This document shows, one piece after another, positions 12,209-21,402 of a stretch of DNA of 64,000 bases. The stretch spans positions 67,360,773 to 67,424,772 of the forward strand of contig OW804095.1 of assembly GCA_942159475.1 (NCBI GenBank), in the 5' to 3' direction. The stretch comes from Sthenelais limicola (taxonomy: Eukaryota > Annelida > Polychaeta > Phyllodocida > Sigalionidae). Under the pieces are notes generated by a model, which was not told the origin of the DNA, searched no databases, and saw nothing but the letters and a program-made list of their open reading frames with translations. Position 1 is the first letter of the stretch, and every line of letters starts with the position of its first letter. A program made the translations under genes and the position numbers.

Positions 12209-13202
12209 TTATTTATTATAAATGTTGACAACAGCTCCAGCCTGGATGATATAGGTATGTCCCTGGTTTTTTAGGTCGATGTTATCTTTTGGAAATAAAC
12301 ATTTCCGGTTGGCGTCCCTTCCCTTGGTGGGTTGGGAGGCGGCGAGTCGTGGTGAGCGCCTCGGAGGGGGGCTCTTGATGATTACCCTGGGTGAAGGAAC
12401 TACTGCAGCCACTGGAGGAAGGGGAGGGGGGCTTAGTGAAGCAACTGGGGGAGGTAATGCGACTGGACGTTTTGGAGGAGAAGGTGCTGCAGCTGTATGA
12501 GTTACTCTGTGACCTAGTACTGCTGACAGCTTGTGGCTCATCTCCCGACGAGTTGAGTCGCTTGTGCTTGAGTAAGACTCTATAGATGCAACTGACCTAT
12601 GTCCAGTCACTGCACATATGTCAATATGGTTGATCCCTGCATCACGAAGGGAGGTGACTGTTGTGGCTTGCACAGAGTGATTGGTATATCGCTTAGATAA
12701 GTTTGCCTCAGTAGAGATAACTGACATAAACAGACCTATAGTATTAACACCAGTGGCAAAGGCCATGTACCAAATGACTGATTTTTTCCAATTTGTCTTG
12801 GGTCTCTGGAAGAAATATTTGCAATCTGGGTTTAGTTTACCCAAATAGAATTTCAAATTCGCCAAGGGACAACCCACACCACCAGTGGCGGAAAGCCTTT
12901 GGTCGTGCTCTGTATGGTGTGAGTTGAGCCCATCATGATTCTTCTCAGCTGGGTTAAAGGCGAGAGTGGCATATTCCACCCCCTCTGAGTCGTTGTGTAT
13001 TTCTATATCCTGGACCTTGAGGTCCTTCAGTCCCTCACGGCCACGACGTCCGAAGTGGAGCACCAACTCGAAGAAAACTTTGTGTTGGAGTGAACGAGGG
13101 TTGTCAGATTTAAAAATGGGTGCTTTTTCAAGTCAGCTTCTGAAATTGGGCCGTAATGTTTAGACTTGTCCAACCCATCCTTTTTAGCTTTGCGAATAGC
13201 AC
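12209..13202 (-). pseudogene. Crypton exon 3: catalytic domain and Pro-rich tail
   Basis: The acceptor AATTTACAG precedes 13202. The first ~27 codons read in one frame (PISEADLKK), then the catalytic domain continues in the next frame from about 13,115 (SLQHKVFFELVLHFGRRGRE) to the stop at 12209-12211. Visible catalytic positions are the Arg in GRRGREGL, His in GHRS and Tyr in IESY; HxxR reads HSVQ. The last ~90 residues are Pro/Arg-rich and probably disordered. Confidence 0.8.
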
Positions 13203-13274
13203 CTGTAAATTGATTCAATATTGTCAGTAATTGTTCCAGGATAAAAACATTTAAAATAATATTAGATAGTAATG

Positions 13275-13740
13275 AAATAATATAATTAGTGATGCTAGGG
13301 AGGTTTTAAAAGCCTAACGTTAACCAAAAAGGTTCATAAGAGATGTTGCCTGCTTGGCTTTCGGCTAGATACTAAAAAGTGGCAAGAGTTTGCTCGCCGT
13401 TTTATACTTTTGAAATGTGTACTGTGCAAACGAGATAACATTGTGAATGTGTCCGGTGCAAACAAGCCCAGCCCACATAGATACATTATGGCTTGTTAAT
13501 ATTAATATATCCAATTTTGCCACAAATAAATCTTAAATAATATAATTAGTGATGCTAGACAAGTTTTAAAATCAAAAAGTTAACCAAAAACGTTCATAAT
13601 AGATGTTGCCTGGTTGGCTTTCCACTTGACACTAAACAGAGGCAAGAGTTTGCTCGCCCTTTTATACTTTTGGAATGTGTACTGTGCAAACGAGATGGTG
13701 AAAAGAAGCCCCGCCCACAAAGATGCATATCGCACATTTG
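13275..13740 (+). repeat. About 263-bp tandem duplication in Crypton intron 2, containing TIR sequence
   Basis: TATAATTAGTGATGCTAG occurs at about 13,280 and 13,543, each followed by the TIR words TTCATAA(G/T)AGATGTTGCCTG and the cassette GGCAAGAGTTTGCTCGCC (13,381 and 13,641). The composite's terminal sequence is therefore also present twice internally in direct orientation. Confidence 0.75.
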
Positions 13741-13882
13741 GTTATTACTTATAATTGTTTCTACCTTCACGGTACAGAGTGGCCGCGCACATTTCTACTG
13801 TTTGAGTCGAACTATTGCTCCGCCCACTTGACTGCAAAACGTACACTTTATGCTTGGTTAGAAGTATTTAAAACATTTTTAC

Positions 13883-14122
13883 CTGAAATAACTGCATTTG
13901 CGGAAGCGAATGCTGGCCCATTCATTATGTTCACTACTCTGTTGCTGGGTGGCTCGGTAAGGTGTCTGTGAAGGCCTGACCGTATACACCGCATGGAGGA
14001 GAGGCCATATTTCTCCCCACTCTGCTTCCTGACCTCAGCAAAAAATCTCGCCAACAATTTGGCAAGCTGTTCTTCTTCTAAGGTTTCAAAATCCAGTGGC
14101 AACTTGGAATGTTCAAGCCAGC
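13883..14122 (-). pseudogene. Crypton exon 2: N-terminal core-binding region
   Basis: 240 nt between the acceptor ATTTTCAG and donor GTAAAAATG, phase 1 on both sides. It encodes the helical region typical of KIAA1958/ZMYM-type recombinases (LEEEQLAKLLARFFAEVRKQ and SSMRCIRSGLHRHL). No stop codon inside. Confidence 0.75.
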
Positions 14123-14199
14123 CTGAAAATAATATGAATAAATTGTTAGAGGAAATGGTTTGGATAAGGTTCCGATTTCAGAACATAAACATGGCAGCA

Positions 14200-14245
14200 A
14201 GGTCGTGGGGAGTAACTCATATGGGTCAATTATGTTGTATTGGTG
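14200..14245 (+). repeat. Short repeat shared by Crypton intron 1 and its upstream region
   Basis: GCAGCAAGGTCGTGGGGA and AACTCATATGGGTCAATTAT occur here and again at about 19,878-19,940, upstream of the Crypton start codon; the upstream copy has an 18-bp insert between the two words. It may be a duplicated promoter segment or a small repeat. Confidence 0.5.
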
Positions 14246-14485
14246 AGCGACCATGTTTACTTTATCTATCGCTTGGATGTTAATTCAAAACATTGATATG
14301 GTTAACCACGTGCAGTGAGAGGTAGCCAGAAGCGTGGGGCCTATCAAATGACACACAATCCTTATATTTACTGTGGTAAAGATTACATGGAACAGGGATT
14401 GACTATCACTGTCATTAATAATGCTTATAAAGGGAGATTCAGAGTGGTGAAAGTTGGGGTGATAAATAAATATTATTATACCAAC

Positions 14486-15128
14486 CTTGCATAATCTTGA
14501 GCGCCCATGCCGTCTGATTGTGTGTGGCGTCGGCTTTCGCATCTCGTTGCATCTGGGCTAATTCCTCATCAGTGACACTGGCAAAACGAGATGCTTTCCC
14601 ATCTTCAGACCCTTCCTTGAAAGCTTTAGTCTTCAGAGATTTGGCGGATTTCTTGGGCGATTTTGTGGATTTGCTCACTTTCTTCTTCTTATAACCAGTC
14701 GGCGGTTTATGAGTGACTGGATCTGGTGCTTTCCTTCCATCACTTAGGGAAGCATGTTCCCATAGTTCATCTGTAATGGGTGGTAGTCCCTCTTTCCTCT
14801 TATGTTGTTGTTTCATAGGTTCGACGAAATCAACTTCGTCCGGATCAGTGACAGTCTTAGGAATAGGGTTTGCTACCGAATGAGGAATTCTTGAGGTGGG
14901 AACAGGAGTATTATCCCAATAGTCATCCTGTTCTACAAAGTCCTTCATCCAGTCGCCCTCAAGCTGTGCTTCCATTTGTTGCATTTGGCTGTGAACTTGA
15001 GACACCTCATCGCGGATAAACGATAGTTGCTCATCAGATTCTTCCTCCTGGTTATAATCATTATCGACGGGATTGTTGGGGGTGATGAAATTTTGAATGT
15101 CGTCTTGATCAAGGGAATCGTTACAAAT
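14486..15128 (-). pseudogene. Crypton exon 1, 3' part
   Basis: Reads from the LINE insertion point to the donor GTTGGTATAA at 14485. The protein is Asp/Glu/Gln-rich at first, then carries a nuclear-localisation-like basic run (GYKKKKVSKSTKSPKKSAKS). The start codon lies beyond the LINE at 19785. Confidence 0.7.
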
Positions 15129-15132
15129 GTAA

Positions 15133-15471
15133 CAAAAATACATTCTTAACCAAGCTGTCTACCCACGTGAAACCTCAGTGATATTCGGAACAATCACCGG
15201 CATGGATCTCGCCACCTACAATTACCTCCCAGCCGCCTACCCAGACCAAGACATACTAAACGATACAGTTACAGTCGTAAATCAAGCAATAACCGCAAGA
15301 AATGTCAACAACTGCCTTCCAACACCTTTTGTCAACTCGTATATTCACTCCAACGTTAACAACAAGCACCGAAACATATATTCAAGACTAGACAATGACG
15401 GCTGCCACTTGACACCCACTGGACTGGACCAGTGGGCATGGAAACTTACCAAGGCGTGCCGTTACTTATAA
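15133..15471 (+). pseudogene. LINE ORF1, C-terminal fragment with SGNH-esterase-like end
   Basis: About 112 codons remain after 5' truncation. The segment NNKHRNIYSRLDNDGCHLTP followed by TGLDQW matches the last conserved block of SGNH/GDSL hydrolases, where Asp and His of DxxH complete the catalytic triad. CR1-like elements often carry such an esterase domain in ORF1. The Ser-containing N-terminal block is missing, so the fragment cannot be active. Confidence 0.6.
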
Positions 15472-16193
15472 ACTACCCACCGAAGTATCCTTTAATCACC
15501 ACCATCGTTGACGGTGGCTGATCTATTCATATCTAATTAATAATTAAAATATTTCAGCAAAACTGAAGTTATCTAGAGGTAGGCCACCTCTATAAAGGTG
15601 GGTGACTTGTTACTTATATATGCATATATCCACATGTTAACCTACCCATGTGTAAACACATGCATCGCCATGAAATTGAAATAATGTATCACTACCACCA
15701 TTATGAGTCATAGAAAAATGAAAAAATGGTATAGTACAATGTCTTAGAACGGGATATTCAACCATTAAATATTCATGTTGTACACAATTGGGGCGCTATT
15801 CGCCCAACGATATATATGTAATTATTTTGATCATATGCACATATATATTTAAATGTATGCGTTTATAAGTTTCTACACTGAGCATAATACCATTATAGGT
15901 ACTATACAACGAAACAATTTTGAAAGATGTATCAAATAAATTTCAATTTACCTAGGTGTTATTGAATCCAACACAGTTAATGTGAGAATAATTAAATTAT
16001 CTGATACTATATACAGTCCCAGATCTCATAATCAATACTCTTTCCATGACCTAGAGAGTATATTAAATTATGAACTCTTAGTATTAAGGAATAGTGGCCC
16101 TTTTCCGGCCTATACACCTGTTGTGTATATTGATACCTGGTATTAATACTCAGGTGTGTGTGTGTATCTACTAAATTAAGTAATACTGTTATA
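15472..16193 (+). other. LINE inter-ORF region
   Basis: About 720 bp between the ORF1 stop and the ORF2 ATG, AT-rich with several short hairpins and no open frame of note. It belongs to the LINE. Confidence 0.6.
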
Positions 16194-19109
16194 ATGGCAG
16201 TACCAGTTAATTCTATTGAACAATTGGCCCAACTGGCTACTTCGAAGGGAATGAGGTTTATAGGTTTGAATATAAGGAGCCTCTTGAGGAACCATGAGGA
16301 GGTGGAGTCCCTGCTTTACAAATCCAAGGTTGAAATGCTACTACTTTGCGAGACTTGGCTCAATAAGAATATCTCGAGCAACCAATTAGTTATTCCTGAG
16401 TATAGACTCACTAGATTGGACAGAACTGGAGGTAAGGCGAGAGGAGGTGGACTAGCCATATATACTAGAGATAACCTACAAATTGATTCCGACAAATATG
16501 CATACTTAAATACCAGCAATCCTAATTTAGAAATGCAAATACTATATTTATGTGAAAACAACCACAAAATAAAAGTGGTCCTCAATATCTACCGCCCACC
16601 TGGTGGAAAATACAAAGAAGCCCTGGAAACACTACAAAGTGCATTAGACGATATTTCAGACAACCATGAAATATATATTTTTGGGGACTTGAACATAAAT
16701 TATGGCGACCAATCAACACCTCATAAAGAATTATCTAAGCTGGCAAATGCAAATCAACTAATTCAATATATATCACAACCAACGAGAGTCACCTCCTCCA
16801 CCGCCACCATATTAGACCACATTTATTCCAATTCTAAGTTTATACTTTCCCATGGGGTCCTTGATTTAAACATTTCTGATCATAAACCCACCTATATCAT
16901 ACGAAAAAAACAGAAAACTGAATTTACAAAAACCTCCTTTGAAACAAGGAGTTACAATAATCTAGACTATAATACCTTCTTCCAAATTTTAAAAGACCAC
17001 GATTGGACACATTATTATACAATCAGGGACCCCAACGAATGCTGGAATTATTTTGAACAATTCATCATTAGAATACTCGACCGTATGTGCCCAGTTCGTC
17101 AATATAAAAACGTTAGAACCAGATGTAATTGGATAAACGGGGAACTTTTCGATATGATGAAACAGCGGGATAAATACTTTCGTTTGGCCAAAAAATACAA
17201 GTCAACAGACTTGTATGACCGAGCAAAAAGCCTAAGAAAATTAACCAACAAACTAGCCAAATCATTAAAAAACAATTATATAAAGCAAACCCTTGAACAC
17301 TGTGCCGATAACCCACACAAATTCTGGGAACAAATGAAGCCACTTATAAACCCGGAAAAAATGAAATCCAAAGAAAAAATTGTCTTAGAAGTAAATAATA
17401 GCTCCATTGAGGATAAGGAAGTACCTAATTGTTTCAACAATTACTTCGCTTCGATTGGCACGGAACTAGCTAGTAAAATCCCTCCACTAACTGAACCTGA
17501 AGCTAATACTTATAATCGGAATTTGGCTAACGAAAGAGATATCCCAGCATTTAACTTTAAAAGAATTATTGAAAATGATCTAAGGAAAGTTATAGGCAAC
17601 CTGTCGCAATTCAAATCATCAGGCCTAAAGAATTTAAACTCGGACCTATTGAAGAAGATTTTATTCTGTTTAATAGATCAGTTTAAATATTTACTAGAAC
17701 TTTCACTATCAATAGGTAAAATACCTGACAAATGGAAACAAAGCAGAGTTACCCCTTTATTTAAGGCTGGTGTCACAACTAACCCAGGCAATTACAGACC
17801 CATTTCAAGTATCTGTCTGCCTGCGAAGGTATTAGAAAAGGTAGTCCAATCTCAACTCATGTCTCACCTCGAAGATAATAACATACTTTTCAATGGGCAA
17901 TACGGATTTCGTTCAGGGTACTCTACAAATGATGCTGTGGTCTCTTATTTAAACCAAATATACTCTGCTATAAACAATAAAGAGTATACTAGAGCGATCT
18001 ACTTGGACTTCAGGAAGGCATTCGACACGGTCGATCACCAAATATTACTCAAAAAATTAACAAAAATTGGTCTGGGAGGAACAGAATTAGATTGGTTTAG
18101 AAATTATTTATCTAATAGATACCAACAAGTCCATATAAACAACCATACTTCAAACCCCAACCTGATAACCTGTGGAGTACCACAGGGCACCACACTAGGC
18201 CCCATTTTATTTTCTATTTATATAAATGACTTACCAACCCAAGTGAAAAATTCAGTGACCCAACTATTTGCTGACGATACCATTATTTGTAAATCAGGTA
18301 AAGACATAAATTCAATAACTAAAGACATACAGAAGGATTTAAATAGTATTACTACTTGGTGCAAAGCAAATAAGATCTCATTAAATGAAGACAAGTCGAA
18401 AATTATGACCTTTCTTAGTAAGCCCTCCCTGAGGTCCAAGTGGAAAGCTGAAGCCTCTGCCTACAAACTCTTTCTAGGTAATAATCAACTGGAAGAAGTG
18501 GATGAATACAAATATCTAGGGACTGTCGTTGACAGCTCCCTATCATTTACTAAGCATTTAAACTCAATAAAGAGAAAGGTTTCTCATAAAATCTGGCTCT
18601 TTAGACATCTGAGAAGTCGGTTGAATCGGTATCTTAGTGCACAAGTTTACAAATCAACTATACTACCATTAATAGATCAATCAGATATTTTTTACGATTC
18701 GGCCTCAGCAACAAATTTAAAATTCCTTCAAACTTACCAAAATAAAGCTCTTTGAATTATAACAAAAACAAATAGGTATCAAAATGTAGACCACTTCCAT
18801 ACCCAATTCAACCTTCTTCCACTAAAAGAGAGGCGGAGGCTACATATTCTTCAGCAGGCAAACCGATTAAAAATTCAACCTGAATATCTAGATTTAAGAG
18901 CTCTACAAACTCGCCAATTCCAGCAGGGAAAGATAATTTTCAAATGTCCAATACCAAGGCTCGAGCTAGTTAGACGTTCACTATATTATAAATTACCATA
19001 CTATTGGAACAGACTGGAAGCGGATCAACAATATATCGATAACCCTAAGCAATTTACCACAAATATAAAAGAAACAAGTATTTGGCTTGACCACAATTTC
19101 TTATATTGA
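16194..19109 (+). pseudogene. LINE ORF2: endonuclease-reverse transcriptase with one premature stop
   Basis: 972 codons from ATG 16194 to TGA 19107-19109, with one in-frame TGA at 18753-18755. The N-terminal third is an exonuclease-endonuclease-phosphatase (APE-type) domain that nicks target DNA: FIGLNIRSLL, LLCETWL, NIYRPPGG, IFGDLNIN and SDHKPTY are visible. The reverse transcriptase follows (about residues 490-770) with SSICLPAKVLEKV, YGFRSGYST, YLDFRKAFDTVDH, GVPQGTTLGPILFSIYINDL and FADDT; the catalytic Asp residues are present. After the premature stop the same frame runs open for 117 codons and reads naturally, so the break is a single nonsense change, probably CGA to TGA. A CR1/Jockey-group assignment is by motif; the exact clade is not resolved. 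Confidence 0.9.
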
Positions 19110-19708
19110 ATCGTTAGGTTTACCCTTCCAGGCTGTCTCCATAACCATTTAGAAGCAAACTCCCCCTCCTCATTCCTCCTCATTCTTCTTCTTCGTCTCA
19201 CATTACGAGTACAACAACTCTCGCTCCAACACATCGTTGGAAATACTCCTTATATTATCTGATGTATAAGTTAACTTAATAGGAAACACCTCAAACCCTA
19301 ATTTGATGTTAACTTATGAATGGCCATAATGACCAACGGTCCTTCTTTCACGACTAGATATTAAGTCAAAAAGTTACTTTACAGATAGACACACTATGGT
19401 CTACGCTCATGTCATCCCATGTGCTCACCACCGCTCTAATAGCAGGATGGATGAGAACATGGATGGGACTCAAAATGTCCACTTTATGTTATAATACCAA
19501 TAGCAAAATAAGCGGTAAAATCTTGATGATTTGATGAAATTAATTGCTTAAAACTACCATAAGATAGAGGCCACCATTAGATCGTTGAACTAATGGTGGA
19601 TTGTTACCTCTATCAATTTGTATGAAAGGTGTCCAGTAGGGCTCGAGATCCTCCCACCCCCGGGAGATTGACCCACTGACGTAAGTCCCATAGGTGACTG
19701 AATAAAAG

Positions 19709-19733
19709 TAACAACAACAACAACAACAACAAA
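19709..19733 (+). repeat. (AAC)n 3' tail of the LINE
   Basis: Seven AAC-type units follow AATAAAAGT at the element's 3' end and run into the target-site duplication. Confidence 0.85.
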
Positions 19734-19785
19734 TCTCCAGACCTGAAAATTCAGGGGTGCACGAAAGGTTCAACTGGAAATCCAT
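19729..19785 (-). pseudogene. Crypton exon 1, 5' part with the start codon
   Basis: 57 nt (19 codons) starting at ATG 19785 (context ACCGTGATGG), ending at the ATTTGT target-site duplication. It joins in frame to the codons at 15122 downwards when the LINE and one duplication copy are ignored, and the combined exon length gives the phase needed by exon 2. That agreement is the main support for this start. Confidence 0.7.
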
Positions 19786-20132
19786 CACGGTTCGTGTTTC
19801 CTCGTGGACTGACCGGGACAAGGCAGCAAAGGCCTGGAGGAAGGTGGGAGGGCGTAGTAATCAACACAAGGGAAAGGGCAGCAAGGTCGTGGGGAATAGT
19901 GTATGGGAGGGATTAACTCATATGGGTCAATTATGTTGTCTAGACATGGTATCAATGGCAACAACAACCAAGGTGAGATGGGGTGAGTTGATTTGTCCTT
20001 GATATTCTAAGTTACACCTAAACAGAAGTTAAAAGAAATGTACTCTTGTCACTCGATGAACAATTAAAATTATTACTAAAGTAATCGATGTATTAAATCA
20101 AATACATTCTACCTTGTTGTCATTTATCTTCA

Positions 20133-20563
20133 AAAAAGATTAGGGACATATTTCTGTTTATATTGCATCTGTACTGATTAGATTTGCATTAAAAAGTAAA
20201 AGGTGGCAAGAGTTTGCTCGCCCTTTTATAGTTTTGGAATGTGTCCGATCCAAACAAGCCACGCCCCCTTCTACTGCTTCTTGTTCATATTAACAAGAAA
20301 TCTTCAAATAAATTTAGAGATTCTTTATTTCCAGATCTTATTTACACATCTTTCTAACTTTGGATATATATATGGTAGGAATATGCATCACAAAGCTTGT
20401 TGTCATTTATCTTCAATAAAGATTAGGAACATACTGCTATTTATATTGCATCTGTACTGATTAGATTTGCATTAAAAAGTAAAAGGTGGCAAGAGTTTGC
20501 TCGCCCTTTTATAGTTTTGGAATGTGTCCGATCCAAACAAGCCACGCCCCCTTCTACTGCTTC
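20133..20563 (+). repeat. Direct repeats of about 150 bp flanking an inverted copy of left-flank sequence
   Basis: 20133-20280 and 20415-20563 are near-identical (CTGTACTGATTAGATTTGCA, then the cassette GGCAAGAGTTTGCTCGCC with a CCGATCCAAACAAGCC ending). Between them, about 20,341-20,389 is the reverse complement of 10,975-11,022. The right side of the composite has clearly been rearranged. Confidence 0.7.
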
Positions 20564-20849
20564 AGTCGCCGTATAAAATTCTATCGTGACTACAATGCTA
20601 TGTTCAACTTTAGTCGATTTGGAACTAATAATCAAGTGCCCCAGAGTTGTCTCCATATCTTATCACGAGGCCACATGGAATGGCTTAATCAGGGCCCAGA
20701 CTCACACATTCATCCCACACATACGATAGCTTTATCAATGCCTCCAAAACAACAGCTGTTTCATATTACTCTGCTTGCTGAAGCTCAAGTATCAACTGGC
20801 GGTGGACATGAATTCGACAAAGATTTTATATGTTTTAGCGCTCTGGAAA

Positions 20850-21140
20850 AAAGTGGCCGGTCCAAACACGAAATGTAGGGGGCGCTTCGGTCATCTCGTT
20901 TGCACAGTACACATTCCAAAAGTATAAAAGCACGAGCAAACTCTTGCCACTTTTTAGTGTCTAGTGGACAGCCAAGCAGGCAACATCTATTATGAACCTT
21001 TTTTATTAACTTTTTTATTTTAAAACTAATCTTTAATATTCGTAGATTTTATTAGCTGACTTAAAAATAAGAAGTCTGAAATAGGAAAATAAAAGTGAAG
21101 ATGACCAGATGTTGACTTGATTAGACAATCGGTGGAGCGT
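20850..21140 (-). repeat. Right terminal inverted repeat of the composite
   Basis: Reverse complement of 11038-11389 with a few substitutions and a roughly 70-bp length difference; the outer end reads ACGCTCCACCGATTGTC on the minus strand. It includes an inverted copy of the 58-bp cassette at about 20,892-20,949. Confidence 0.8.
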
Positions 21141-21252
21141 CTTGTGATGTGGTATGTGGTTTCAGATTGTGGCCAGTGATTAATGGTCACTTGGCCACTA
21201 GGGGCGTCTACCTAGTTAATTGGCGTGTAGGCATGATTGCTGGCGTGTGATA

Positions 21253-21402
21253 AAATAGCTAATGAATGGTTTTGATTTTCGGCCACCATGAATTACGAAA
21301 TATAAGTAAACTCGCCGCTTCGCGTGGCTCGTTACTTATATCTCATAATTCAATGGCGTCCGAAAAAAACCATCCATTATCCATTAAACATTACATAGCT
21401 AT
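21253..21402. repeat. Long imperfect hairpin at the edge of the insertion
   Basis: Arms of about 55-60 nt: AATAGCTAATGAATGGTTTT...GAAATATAAGTAA on the left, and TTACTTATATCTCATAATTC...CATTACATAGCTATT on the right, with a short GC-rich loop (CTCGCCGCTTCGCG). It ends exactly where copy-A similarity resumes, so it may be a small hairpin MITE inserted at the same place. Confidence 0.6.

Larger units (their letters stand above)
15129..19728 (+). mobile_element. 5'-truncated non-LTR retrotransposon (CR1/Jockey group)
   Basis: The element begins inside ORF1, carries ORF2 (endonuclease and reverse transcriptase) and ends in an (AAC)n tail. ACAAAT flanks it on both sides (15123-15128 and 19729-19734), a 6-bp target-site duplication. 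It lies in opposite orientation inside Crypton exon 1. The 5' truncation, simple-repeat tail and target-site duplication are what target-primed reverse transcription leaves. Confidence 0.9.
12209..19785 (-). pseudogene. Crypton-type tyrosine recombinase gene (KIAA1958/DUF3504-like), interrupted by a LINE
   Basis: A site-specific recombinase of the tyrosine family that would cut and rejoin transposon DNA through a phosphotyrosine. Exon 1 is split: 19785-19729 carries the ATG (an in-frame stop lies upstream) and 15128-14486 the rest. Exon 2 is 14122-13883 and exon 3 is 13202-12209; all junctions are GT-AG and phases agree (694 and 240 nt, phase 1 throughout). The N-terminal part is acidic, followed by a Lys-rich basic stretch; exon 2 gives the helical core-binding region (LARFFAEVRKQSGEKY). 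Exon 3 holds the catalytic domain (GRRGREGL, NHSVQATT, VTGHRS, then the Tyr in SIESY) and a Pro-rich tail. Defects are the 4.6-kb LINE, a one-base-type frameshift near 13,115-13,130, and Gln in place of the expected Arg of the HxxR motif (codon 12668-12670, explicable by CpG decay). It is inactive as it stands. Family by motif recognition. Confidence 0.8.
11038..21140. mobile_element. 10.1-kb composite element with long terminal inverted repeats enclosing a Crypton gene
   Basis: The left end (11038-11389) and right end (20850-21140) are inverted copies of each other. Shared landmarks in order are ACGCTCCA(T/C)CGATTGTC, TTCAGACTTCTTATTTTTAA, GGTTCATAATAGATGTTGCC and TTTCGTGTTTGGA. The left arm carries about 70 bp of extra sequence. 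Inside lie a 124-bp tandem repeat, a three-exon minus-strand Crypton tyrosine-recombinase gene and, within that gene's first exon, a later LINE. Without the LINE the element is about 5.5 kb. It sits within the older copy A. Cryptons as usually described lack terminal inverted repeats, so either this is an unusual recombinase element or a Crypton lies inside another TIR element; the sequence does not decide. Confidence 0.65.
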
